Shown one piece after another: positions 1 to 6,427 of a stretch of 10,339 nucleotides of DNA. This stretch comes from Sphingomonadales bacterium. Its GTDB lineage: Bacteria > Pseudomonadota > Alphaproteobacteria > Sphingomonadales > Sphingomonadaceae. The stretch covers positions 1 through 10,339 of the forward strand of contig JANYCM010000104.1 in the NCBI GenBank assembly GCA_025360285.1, read 5' to 3'. A program made the translations under genes and the position numbers. The notes under the pieces were generated by a model. The model did not search any database, was not told the origin of the DNA, and was given only the letters and a program-made list of their open reading frames with translations. Numbering within the stretch: position 1 is the stretch's first letter; each line of letters starts with the position of its first letter.

Positions 1-824
1 GGCTCGCGCGAGGCAATGTTGAGCGCTTCGGCATAACCGAGCCGCGCAATCAGCGACGTGGGCGCCGCGTCGAAGCGCGCCTTGGTCGCCCCAACGAAAG
101 CCGCATCGGCAATATCGGCGCCCGGCCCCAGCCGCGCCTCGATCGCCGGCCACAGCGGCTGGAAGCGCCGGTCGATGCCGATGCGGGCCAGCGAGGCCGG
201 GCTGATCAGCCGTGCCACCACCGGGCCGGCATCGTCCAGCCGGTCCCGCCGCAACAGGCCCATGATCAGCCGTAGCCGCAGGCCATCGATTTCGCCCAGC
301 GTCGCATCGGCCGGCTGCCAGCCGGCGGCATCAAGCGCATAATCCACATCAAAGGCGCGGCCATCATCCTTGTGCAAGCTGCGCATGACCTCAACGAGCA
401 CCGGCGTCGGCAGGGTTTCCAGGGCCTTGGCATCGCTGGCGGCGATCAGCAGCACCGTGTCGGCGGCACCCGGCACATCGCCGTCAAAGGCGCGCAGCAG
501 AAATAATTGCCGCAGCACGGTCATCGATGGCGATTCTATGCTCGCCGCAGCGGCTTCGATGGCCTGATGCGCCTCGGGAATGCGCTGCAACTGCGCCAGG
601 GCAAAGCTGCGCAGCGCCTGTACCTGGCCGCGTTCAACAGGCAGTTCCGCGGCGGCGAGCAGCGCATCGAGCGGCACCAGCGCCTCGGCGGGATGGCCGG
701 CATCGAGCAATTTGGCGGGGCCGGCGAGCTGCGCCGAAAAATCCGGCGCCGGCGCCGCCGCCAGCAGCATCAGGGCGAGCGGCACCAGCCACCGGTGTTT
801 CAGGATTTCGGGTTTCTTGGCCAT
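1..824 (-). CDS. Exported helical, TPR-like protein of unknown function (3' end off the window)
   Basis: The reading frame is open from an ATG at 824 to the left edge, 274 codons and incomplete. The start is well fixed: an in-frame TGA lies about 30 nt upstream and no other ATG intervenes. The N-terminus looks like a Sec signal peptide: basic residues (KK at 3-4, KHR at 9-11), a hydrophobic core around residues 12-24 and an Ala-rich cleavage zone near 22-26. The mature part is Ala/Leu-rich and predicted helical, with TPR-like segments such as the one around residues 36-60 (LLDAGHPAEALVPLDALL) and repeated short helix pairs. No catalytic motif is visible. The likely location is periplasm or outer surface, perhaps in protein-protein contacts. 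It is divergent from the isomerase gene at 891 with 66 bp between them. No clear Shine-Dalgarno site precedes the start. I do not recognise the family beyond the helical-repeat look. Confidence 0.72.
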   Translation of the reverse strand, partial: MAKKPEILKHRWLVPLALMLLAAAPAPDFSAQLAGPAKLLDAGHPAEALVPLDALLAAAELPVERGQVQALRSFALAQLQRIPEAHQAIEAAAASIESPSMTVLRQLFLLRAFDGDVPGAADTVLLIAASDAKALETLPTPVLVEVMRSLHKDDGRAFDVDYALDAAGWQPADATLGEIDGLRLRLIMGLLRRDRLDDAGPVVARLISPASLARIGIDRRFQPLWPAIEARLGPGADIADAAFVGATKARFDAAPTSLIARLGYAEALNIASRE

Positions 825-876
825 AGCGCGCCATGGTAGCGGTTTGACGCGGCCTCACAATGCCGTGATCGGTAAC

Positions 877-883
877 AAAGGGG
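877..883 (+). promoter_or_regulatory. Ribosome binding site of the isomerase gene
   Basis: AAAGGGG lies 7 nt before the ATG at 891. It is one of only two good Shine-Dalgarno-like sites in the window and supports independent translation of this gene. Confidence 0.55.
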
Positions 884-890
884 CGGCACC

Positions 891-1508
891 ATGCAAAACG
901 TCGAATTCTTCTTCGATTGTTCCAGTCCCTGGACCTATCTGGGCTTTGAAGCGCTTGTGGCGGCGGCGCGCGAGGATGGCTTCGGCGTGTGTTTCCGGCC
1001 CTTTCTGGTTGGCGGCGTGTTCAACACCGTCAATCCGTCGGTCTATGAAATGCGCGCCAAACCGATTGGGCCCAAGACGCGTTATTTCACCAAGGACCTG
1101 CACGACTGGATCAAACGCTCCGGCCTTGCCATCAAATGGACGCCGAGCATTTTCCCGGTCAATTCGGCGCGGGCGATGCGGGCCTGCCTGATCGCCGCCG
1201 ATGCCAGCGCCTGCGAGGTGTTCGCCCGCCGGGTGTTCCAGCTATATTGGGGGGAGGACCGCGACATCGCCGACCCCGTCGTGCTCGCCGAAGCTTGTGC
1301 CGCGGCCGGGCTCGATCCTGCCACGACGCTGGCAGCCGCCGATGCCCCCGAGACCAAGGCCCGGCTGCGCGCCAATACCGACGAAATCATCGCCCGCGGC
1401 GGTTTCGGGTCACCGACCTTCTATGTCGGCGGCGATGACATGTATTTCGGGCAGGACCGTATCGTGCTGGTCCGCGAGGCTGTTAAGCTCGCCGATCAGC
1501 CACGCTGA
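891..1508 (+). CDS. 2-hydroxychromene-2-carboxylate isomerase family protein (kappa-GST/DsbA fold)
   Basis: The 205-residue length fits the HCCA isomerase family, which are glutathione-dependent, thioredoxin-fold cytosolic enzymes first known from naphthalene breakdown. The N-terminal active-site strand-loop reads FFFDCSSPWTYL (6-17). Ser12 aligns with the catalytic serine of the family, in the DxxSP pattern. The C-terminal part carries a GGFGSPTFYVGG motif at about residues 169-180, with the cis-Pro of the thioredoxin fold, then the usual FGQDR segment. No other naphthalene-pathway gene is present, so the substrate is probably not hydroxychromene carboxylate; family members are often annotated by fold alone. 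It has its own RBS and is convergent with the LysR gene, overlapping it by 13 nt at the 3' end. It may be unrelated to the operon on the other side of the regulator, or may do a glutathione-linked step. Family call firm, reaction unknown. Confidence 0.9.
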   Translation: MQNVEFFFDCSSPWTYLGFEALVAAAREDGFGVCFRPFLVGGVFNTVNPSVYEMRAKPIGPKTRYFTKDLHDWIKRSGLAIKWTPSIFPVNSARAMRACLIAADASACEVFARRVFQLYWGEDRDIADPVVLAEACAAAGLDPATTLAAADAPETKARLRANTDEIIARGGFGSPTFYVGGDDMYFGQDRIVLVREAVKLADQPR

Positions 1509-1509
1509 T
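1495..1509. other. Perfect inverted repeat spanning both convergent stop codons
   Basis: ATCAGC (1495-1500) and GCTGAT (1504-1509) pair perfectly around a 3-nt loop. The left arm contains the complement of the LysR stop codon (1496-1498) and the right arm contains the isomerase stop (1506-1508). It could act as a small two-way terminator or 3'-end stabiliser. The stem is only 6 bp and no T-run follows on either strand, so a true intrinsic terminator is doubtful. Confidence 0.3.
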
Positions 1510-2425
1510 AGCGCGGCCGGGCGGCAAAGCGGGCGATCAGCCAGGAGCGGAACAGGCTGATCGCCGGGTCGGACAGATCCTCGGGGCGCAGTTTCAGATA
1601 ATAGCCGAAACCATCCTCGATGATGCTGTCATAGGGCATCACCAGCCGGCCATCGGCGAGTTCCGGCGCGAACATGTCGATATCGGCCAGCGCCACGCCA
1701 TCGGCGCTGATCGCATAGCTGACCGCCAGCAGCGCCGTATCGAACGCCAGGTCGCGTTCGACATCGAGCGCAATCCGCGTCTGCCGGGCGTAGATGCCCC
1801 ACAGCAGCCCGCGCGGTTCATTATCCAGCTTGACGTGCAGCAGGTGATTGTCAGCCAGGAACTGTTCGATCGGCTTGCCGGCATGGCGCGCCGCCGTCGC
1901 CGGGGAACATACCGGCGCCACCCGCACCATCCACAGGAAATCGGTGATCCGGTCATCGGCACCCGGCAGATCAAAGACGATCGCCATGTCGATGTCGTTG
2001 CTGGGCAGGCCGGTGACATGCGAGCTGGATATATCGATGCGGATGTCCGGATGTTCGGCGTGGAAATCCTGGATCATCGGCAGCGCGATCTGGTGCAGCA
2101 GCGAGGGCGGGAAATGCACCCGGATCGGCCGTGTGCCCGGCGCATCGCCGCAGACCTCGTTCATCTTCTGCTCGATACGGTCAAAGGCCTTGCTGACTTC
2201 GGGCAGCAGCGCCTCGCCCGCCGCCGTCAGCACCAGCCGCGGCCCCGACCGGTCGAACAGCTTGCGGCCCAGAATATCCTCAAGGCTGATGATGTGCCGG
2301 CTGACCGCGCTTTGCGAGACATGCAGCGCCTGGGCACCGGCGGTAAAGCTCAGCCGCTTGCCAACGGCATCAAAGGCCCTGAGCGCATTCAGCGGCAGCC
2401 AGCGGCGATTGACGGGTTGGGGCAT
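1496..2425 (-). CDS. LysR-type transcriptional regulator, GcvA-like
   Basis: A 309-residue protein of normal LysR length, starting at the ATG at 2425 (MPQPVNRRWLP). The winged helix-turn-helix fills the N-terminus: LNALRAFDAVG (12-22), LHVSQSAVSRHI (34-45) and the linker-helix start LEDILGRKLFDR (48-59), then LTAAGEALLP (66-75). The rest, from about residue 100, is the two-lobed effector-binding domain, starting IRVHFPPSLL. The start RWLPLNALRAFDAVG resembles GcvA-type regulators. An upstream ATG at 2515 would add 30 residues of unlikely composition and run through the control region, so the shorter form is preferred; its only SD-like sequence is a weak GAAGG about 12 nt upstream. It is transcribed divergently from the Rieske/sox operon with 152 bp between start codons, the classic arrangement for a LysR protein controlling its neighbour. 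The effector is unknown; by analogy it would be the pathway substrate or an intermediate. Confidence 0.93.
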   Translation of the reverse strand: MPQPVNRRWLPLNALRAFDAVGKRLSFTAGAQALHVSQSAVSRHIISLEDILGRKLFDRSGPRLVLTAAGEALLPEVSKAFDRIEQKMNEVCGDAPGTRPIRVHFPPSLLHQIALPMIQDFHAEHPDIRIDISSSHVTGLPSNDIDMAIVFDLPGADDRITDFLWMVRVAPVCSPATAARHAGKPIEQFLADNHLLHVKLDNEPRGLLWGIYARQTRIALDVERDLAFDTALLAVSYAISADGVALADIDMFAPELADGRLVMPYDSIIEDGFGYYLKLRPEDLSDPAISLFRSWLIARFAARPRYQRG

Positions 2426-2469
2426 TGCGACAGCAGACCTTCGCTGAGGGTGGGCGGCTCCGATACCGC

Positions 2470-2485
2470 GGCGACCGTGGTCGCC
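2470..2485. promoter_or_regulatory. Inverted repeat in the divergent control region (possible operator or leader hairpin)
   Basis: GGCGACC (2470-2476), GT, then GGTCGCC (2479-2485): a perfect 7-bp dyad with a 2-nt centre. It lies upstream of the predicted operon promoter and in the leader of the LysR gene. It lacks the T-N11-A pattern typical of LysR sites, so a leader RNA hairpin or a site for another protein is also possible. Confidence 0.35.
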
Positions 2486-2496
2486 AGCTTCCCGAT

Positions 2497-2524
2497 TTGG
2501 CATATGACTATGCACAAATAAGAT
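2497..2524 (+). promoter_or_regulatory. Predicted sigma70-type promoter of the Rieske/sox operon
   Basis: TTGGCA (2497-2502), a 16-bp spacer and TAAGAT (2519-2524) lie in the AT-richest stretch of the control region. Transcription would start near 2531, giving a leader of about 47 nt to the GTG start at 2578. This is read by eye against the E. coli consensus; alphaproteobacterial promoters often deviate from it. Confidence 0.45.
2500..2513. promoter_or_regulatory. Candidate operator within the promoter spacer
   Basis: GCATA (2500-2504), TGAC, TATGC (2509-2513) form a perfect 5-bp dyad lying between the predicted -35 and -10 elements. A T-N11-A pair (T2498, A2510) overlaps it but is not centred on it. 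A protein bound here could block RNA polymerase or reshape the spacer. The divergent LysR protein is the obvious candidate binder, but this is inference. Confidence 0.35.
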
Positions 2525-2564
2525 TTAATTCCATCGCCCTTTTATGCGACGCCAAGGCCGTATC

Positions 2565-2570
2565 GGGAGA
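2565..2570 (+). promoter_or_regulatory. Ribosome binding site that fixes a GTG start for the Rieske gene
   Basis: GGGAGA sits 7 nt before the GTG at 2578. It decides the start: the frame is open back to 2425, but that longer form would translate through the promoter and adds 51 residues with no homology-like character. Confidence 0.6.
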
Positions 2571-2577
2571 GCGGCGC

Positions 2578-3783
2578 GTGGATTTGGGGGCAATTGCGAG
2601 CGCATTGGGGCAGCGGGGGCCCGGCCACGCCCTGCCGCAATTCCTCTATAACAGCCCTGATGCCTTTGGCTTTGACATGAAGGCGATCTTTGGCACGTCG
2701 TGGCTGTTCGCCGGGTTCGAGGCCGAGGTACGCAAGCGCGGCGATTATCTGTCGCTGATGGTCGGTGACTGGCCGGTGCTGATCGTGCGCGGCGAGGAAG
2801 GCCGGCTGCACGCCTTTCACAACAGCTGCCGGCATCGCGGCGCCATGTTGTGCGCCCCCGGCAGTGGCAATGCGGCGCGGCTGACCTGCCCCTATCACCG
2901 CTGGACCTATGGACTGTCGGGCGCGCTGCTCGCCGCCGGCCGCATGGGGGTGGATTTCGACAAGGCTGATCATGGCCTCGGGACTTTGGCAATTGAAACC
3001 GTCGCCGGCGCGATGTTCATCTGCTTTGCAGATACGCCGCCGAATTTCGAGACCATGCGGCGTGAGCTGACACCGCTGCTGGCGCCGCACGGCCTTGCTC
3101 ATGCCAAAGTGGCGTATCAATCGACATTGATCGAATATGCCAATTGGAAACTGGTGATGGAAAACGCCCGCGAATGCTATCATTGTCCCAGCGGCCATCC
3201 CGAACTGTCACGCACCTTCCCGGTCCAGGCCTCGGCGCATTTCGAGGCCAATTATGACCATGCCGAAGCCTTTATCGCCCGCATGGCGGCACTCGGCCTG
3301 CCCGGCGGCCCGGTCGAGGAAGCCTGGTGGCAGGCAGTGCGTTTCCCGCTCAATCCCGGCATGATCTCGATGACCATCGATGGCCTGCCCGCCGTTGCCC
3401 GGCCGATGTGCGCCATCGGCGGCGGCGACATTGGCTCGCTGCGCTGGGCGGTCGAACCCAATGCCTTTTGCCATTCAACCAGCGACCACACATTCGCCTT
3501 CACCGCCATGCCGATCAGCGCCCGGGAAACCCATGTCGTCGCCAAATGGCTGGTGCATGAAGATGCCGTCGCAGGCGTCGATTATGACCCGGAAGTGCTC
3601 GCCGACTTGTGGACGCGCACCAATCTGCAGGACAAGGCGCTCGCCGAAAACAACCAGCGCGGCGTCAATTCGCCGGGTTACCGCCCAGGCCCCTATTCGG
3701 CCGAGGCTGAATCGCTCACCCTTCGCTTCACCGACTGGTATTGTGCCACGGCAGCGCCGTATCTGGACCGGCAACCGGCATGA
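2578..3783 (+). CDS. Rieske non-heme iron oxygenase, alpha subunit; probable quaternary-amine N-demethylase
   Basis: A 401-residue protein from the GTG start. The Rieske [2Fe-2S] ligands are C84, H86, C104 and H107 (SCRHRG and CPYHRW). The catalytic domain has the mononuclear iron histidines H202 and H207 in ENARECYHCPSGHPEL, and D352 (NLQDKALAENNQRG) is the likely third ligand. The residue three before the first histidine, which links the Rieske cluster to the iron site, is Glu199 rather than the Asp of naphthalene-dioxygenase-type enzymes. A bridging Glu is known from carnitine oxygenase CntA. That, with sarcosine-oxidase-type neighbours, points to oxidative removal of a methyl (as formaldehyde) from a betaine-like substrate, as in GbcA or stachydrine demethylase, more than to aromatic ring attack. 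No reductase partner is in the window. It is the first operon gene, overlapping the next by 4 nt (ATGA). Class firm; substrate inferred. Confidence 0.92.
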   Translation: MDLGAIASALGQRGPGHALPQFLYNSPDAFGFDMKAIFGTSWLFAGFEAEVRKRGDYLSLMVGDWPVLIVRGEEGRLHAFHNSCRHRGAMLCAPGSGNAARLTCPYHRWTYGLSGALLAAGRMGVDFDKADHGLGTLAIETVAGAMFICFADTPPNFETMRRELTPLLAPHGLAHAKVAYQSTLIEYANWKLVMENARECYHCPSGHPELSRTFPVQASAHFEANYDHAEAFIARMAALGLPGGPVEEAWWQAVRFPLNPGMISMTIDGLPAVARPMCAIGGGDIGSLRWAVEPNAFCHSTSDHTFAFTAMPISARETHVVAKWLVHEDAVAGVDYDPEVLADLWTRTNLQDKALAENNQRGVNSPGYRPGPYSAEAESLTLRFTDWYCATAAPYLDRQPA

Positions 3784-5021
3784 TCGACGACGAAGCCTAC
3801 CGCCCCGAAACCCTGGCGGTGCGCGCCGGCTATGATCCCGCGACCGGTGCCAAGGCCGCCAAGCCGCCGATCTACATGACATCGACCTTCGCCTATGCCT
3901 CGGCGCAACAGGCCAAGGACATTCATGAGGCCTATTTCGAGGGGACCGGGCCCGAGGTCGGCAGCGCCGCGCATATCTATTCGCGGCTGGGCCACCCCAA
4001 TCTCGACATGGTCGAACAGCGGCTGGCGGCGCTTGACGGTGCCGAGGCGGCGGCGGTGTTCAACAGCGGCATGGCCACCCACAGCGCCATTGCGCTGGCC
4101 CATGTCCGGCCCGGCGACAGCGTCGTCCACAGCCGGCCGATCTATGGCGGCACCGATGGGCTGTACAATAACCTGCTGCCCGAATTCGGCGTCCACAGTT
4201 TTTCGTTCACCGATGGCTGTGACGAGGCCAATATCAGGGCGGCTGTGGTTGCGGCGCAGGCAGCGGGGCCGCTCAAGCTGATCGTCATCGAAAGCCCGGC
4301 CAATCCGACCGCGGCACTGGTCGATATTGCGCTGGTGGTGCGCATTGCCGCAGTGATCGCGCCGCGGCCGCTGGTGGTCATCGACAATACGCTGCTCGGG
4401 CCGCTGATGCAGCGGCCGATCGCCATGGGTGTCGATCTGTGCATGACGTCGCTGACCAAATATTGTGGCGGGCATAGTGATCTGCTGGCGGGCGGTGTCA
4501 GCGGGCGACTGGAACTGATCCAGCCGCTGCGGCTGCTGCGCACAACATTGGGCAGCCATCTCGATCCCTATACCTGCTGGTTGATGCTGCGGTCGATGGA
4601 AACGGTGCATCTGCGCACCGAACGCGCCATGGACAATGCGCGGGCCGTCGCCGAATTTCTGGTTGCGCACCCCAAGGTCGCCAGCGTCACCTATCTCGGC
4701 TTCCTCGCCCCCGGCACGCCGCAGCGCGCCGTCTATGACCGGCAGTGCAGGGCAGCAGGATCAACCTTTTCGTTCCGGGTGAAGGGCGGCGAGGCCGAGG
4801 CCTTTCGTTTCCTCGACCGGCTGCGCCTGCTGCGCTTTGCCGTCAGCCTGGGCGGTTCCGAAACGCTGATCACCCATCCGGCCACCACCACCCATTATGC
4901 GGTGCCCAAGCGGCAGCGCGATGTCGTCGGGATCGATGACGCCACCCTGCGGCTGTCGGTCGGCATCGAGCATGTCGATGACCTGATCGCCGACCTGAAA
5001 CAGGCGCTGGACGCGGTCTGA
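3780..5021 (+). CDS. PLP-dependent Cys/Met metabolism enzyme, cystathionine gamma-synthase family
   Basis: A 413-residue fold-type I PLP enzyme of normal family length. The Schiff-base lysine is K227 in SLTKYCGGHSD. Other family marks are YSRLGHPNLDMVEQRL (67-82; Tyr67/Arg69 hold the PLP phosphate across the dimer), FNSGMAT (95-101), RPIYGGTDG (119-127; Tyr122 stacks on PLP), ESPANPT (171-177), VIDNT with Asp202, SLGGSETLITHP (356-367) and RLSVGIE (391-397; carboxylate-binding Arg). After YG the residue is Gly, as in cystathionine synthases and lyases, not the Cys of methionine gamma-lyases. These enzymes do beta- or gamma-elimination or replacement on S- or O-substituted cysteine, homoserine or methionine, and need a free primary amine. 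The ATG at 3780 overlaps the Rieske stop by 4 nt; a TTG start at 3741 is rejected. No methionine-synthesis neighbours are visible, and the demethylation context suggests a catabolic lyase. Confidence 0.92.
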   Translation: MIDDEAYRPETLAVRAGYDPATGAKAAKPPIYMTSTFAYASAQQAKDIHEAYFEGTGPEVGSAAHIYSRLGHPNLDMVEQRLAALDGAEAAAVFNSGMATHSAIALAHVRPGDSVVHSRPIYGGTDGLYNNLLPEFGVHSFSFTDGCDEANIRAAVVAAQAAGPLKLIVIESPANPTAALVDIALVVRIAAVIAPRPLVVIDNTLLGPLMQRPIAMGVDLCMTSLTKYCGGHSDLLAGGVSGRLELIQPLRLLRTTLGSHLDPYTCWLMLRSMETVHLRTERAMDNARAVAEFLVAHPKVASVTYLGFLAPGTPQRAVYDRQCRAAGSTFSFRVKGGEAEAFRFLDRLRLLRFAVSLGGSETLITHPATTTHYAVPKRQRDVVGIDDATLRLSVGIEHVDDLIADLKQALDAV

Positions 5022-6427
5022 TGGTTACCGACGTTCATGCGCTGAACGGCAAACTGCCGATTGCGGACGACCGTTATGATACCGTCATCGTCGGTGCCGG
5101 CGCGGCCGGCATCACCGCGGCGCTGGCAGCGGCACAGGCCGGCGACAGCGTGCTGATGGTCGATGAAAACCCCGTCCCCGGCGGCTTGATCGGCAGCGAC
5201 GTGCCCTTGTTCTTCGGCGGCCGCATGACGGCGGCGGTGCAGAATGCCGGCCGCATGATCGAACAAGTGTTTGCCAGCAACCCGGCACTGCAAACGGCCT
5301 TTGATGCCGGCATCGATGTGCGGCTGGGCACAGCGGCCTGGGGCCTTTATCGCAACGGCCCGGCCTTGCAGACGATGCCCGAGGCGCAATTGGGGCTTGC
5401 CGATGCCGAACGCGCCTGGATGGTCGGCTTTGATCGGCTGGTGCTGGCCACCGGGGCCCGTGATCTGGTGCTGGGCTTTGCCGGGTGGGATGCGCCCGGC
5501 GTGATGGGGGCGCAGGCGCTGCACGCCCTGCTGGTCCGCTATGATGCGCTGACCAGCCGCCGGGTGCTGATCCTGGGGTCGGGCGCATTGGCCTGTGAAA
5601 CAGCCTTGCTGGCAAAGGCGCGCGGGCTGGAAGTTGCCGGGCTGGTCGAAGTGCTGGGCGCAGTGCAAGCCCCCGCAGCGCTGGCGCGCCGCGTCGCCGC
5701 CGCCGGCATCCCGGTCTATGTCGGCCACAGTGTCGCCGCCACCCGCGCCGGTATCGACGGCATCGAAGCCGCCATATTGCGTTCCGCCGCCGGCGCCGAT
5801 GTCGCCATCGCCTGTGACACGATCTGCCTGGCGCTGGGCACCATCCCGGCAACGGAGTTACTCGAAGCCGCTTGCATCATCCCCGGCGACGGCATCACCC
5901 TCGCCGGTGACGCCGCCGGGCCGGCCCCGGACATGGCCTATGTTACCGCCTGGGCGCAGGCCCTCGGGCGCCTGGCCCCGGCCGACACCATTGTCTGCCA
6001 GTGCGAAGCCGTCACCCGCGCCGACCTGCTTGACGTGCAGCCGCCGCATTACCTGGCTCGCCCGTCCGCCATGGCGGCGCGGTCGCTCGCCACGCTGATC
6101 GCCGATGGCCCGGCCCACCCCGACCAGATCAAGCGGCTGACTCGCGCCGGCATGGGCGCCTGCCAGGGCCGCCGCTGCCGCACCCAAATTGCGTGCCTGC
6201 TCGCCGAATCCAGCGGCGTGCCCGTTTCGCAAGTGCCGATGGCCAGTTTCCGCAGCCCCGTGCGGCCGGTCCCGCTGCACCTGCTCGCCGATGGCCAGGA
6301 ATCCGCCGCGATGGCCGACGGCTGGGACGTGTGGTTCGGCATCCCGACGCAATGGACGCCCTATGCCGATATCGGCACGCCGCGTGAGGCCGAGATTGTC
6401 GCCAATGGCGGCAACATGCACGTCTGA
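5021..6427 (+). CDS. FAD/NAD(P)-type oxidoreductase with C-terminal BFD-like [2Fe-2S] domain (opine oxidase A / HcnB-like subunit)
   Basis: A 468-residue protein. The N-terminal Rossmann site is TVIVGAGAAGITAA (21-34) with the FAD ribose acid in VDEN (47-50). LVLATGARD (140-148) and a second dinucleotide fold VLILGSGALACE (182-193) give the two-domain disulfide-reductase layout, closing with LAGDAAG (294-300). The C-terminal part carries C326 and C328 (CQCEAVT) and C381 and C386 (GMGACQGRRC), the ligand pattern of the [2Fe-2S] domain in opine oxidase subunit A, HcnB and D-hydroxyproline dehydrogenase alpha. Such proteins pair with a DAO-type flavoprotein and pass electrons from amine oxidation to the respiratory chain. 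The next gene is exactly such a partner, with a 1-nt overlap (TGATG). Families of this kind often have a third small ferredoxin-like subunit; none is encoded alongside here. Family firm, substrate unknown. Confidence 0.9.
   Translation: MVTDVHALNGKLPIADDRYDTVIVGAGAAGITAALAAAQAGDSVLMVDENPVPGGLIGSDVPLFFGGRMTAAVQNAGRMIEQVFASNPALQTAFDAGIDVRLGTAAWGLYRNGPALQTMPEAQLGLADAERAWMVGFDRLVLATGARDLVLGFAGWDAPGVMGAQALHALLVRYDALTSRRVLILGSGALACETALLAKARGLEVAGLVEVLGAVQAPAALARRVAAAGIPVYVGHSVAATRAGIDGIEAAILRSAAGADVAIACDTICLALGTIPATELLEAACIIPGDGITLAGDAAGPAPDMAYVTAWAQALGRLAPADTIVCQCEAVTRADLLDVQPPHYLARPSAMAARSLATLIADGPAHPDQIKRLTRAGMGACQGRRCRTQIACLLAESSGVPVSQVPMASFRSPVRPVPLHLLADGQESAAMADGWDVWFGIPTQWTPYADIGTPREAEIVANGGNMHV

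Noticed and set aside
58..839. Several plus-strand frames in the first 840 bases
   Set aside because: They are shadows of the minus-strand exported protein, which has a signal peptide and an uninterrupted frame to the window edge.
844..876. Possible promoter for the isomerase gene (TTGACG at 844-849)
   Set aside because: No convincing -10 element lies 16-18 bp downstream, so I do not call a promoter.
2426..2515. Longer LysR start at the ATG at 2515
   Set aside because: It adds 30 residues before the normal helix-turn-helix start and would place the start codon on top of the predicted operon promoter region.
1835..2521. 228-codon plus-strand frame across the LysR gene
   Set aside because: Antisense to a complete LysR protein; no family features.
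2425..2577. 51-codon N-terminal extension of the Rieske gene
   Set aside because: It runs through the predicted promoter and overlaps the LysR start. The GTG at 2578 has a GGGAGA site 7 nt upstream and gives a protein of usual family length.
3741..3779. TTG start giving the PLP enzyme 13 extra residues
   Set aside because: The ATG at 3780 overlaps the Rieske stop in the same style as the other operon junctions, and the extension does not resemble the family.
3693..4670. 325-codon minus-strand open frame opposite the PLP gene
   Set aside because: No family motifs and antisense to an unmistakable PLP enzyme; GC-driven lack of stops explains it.
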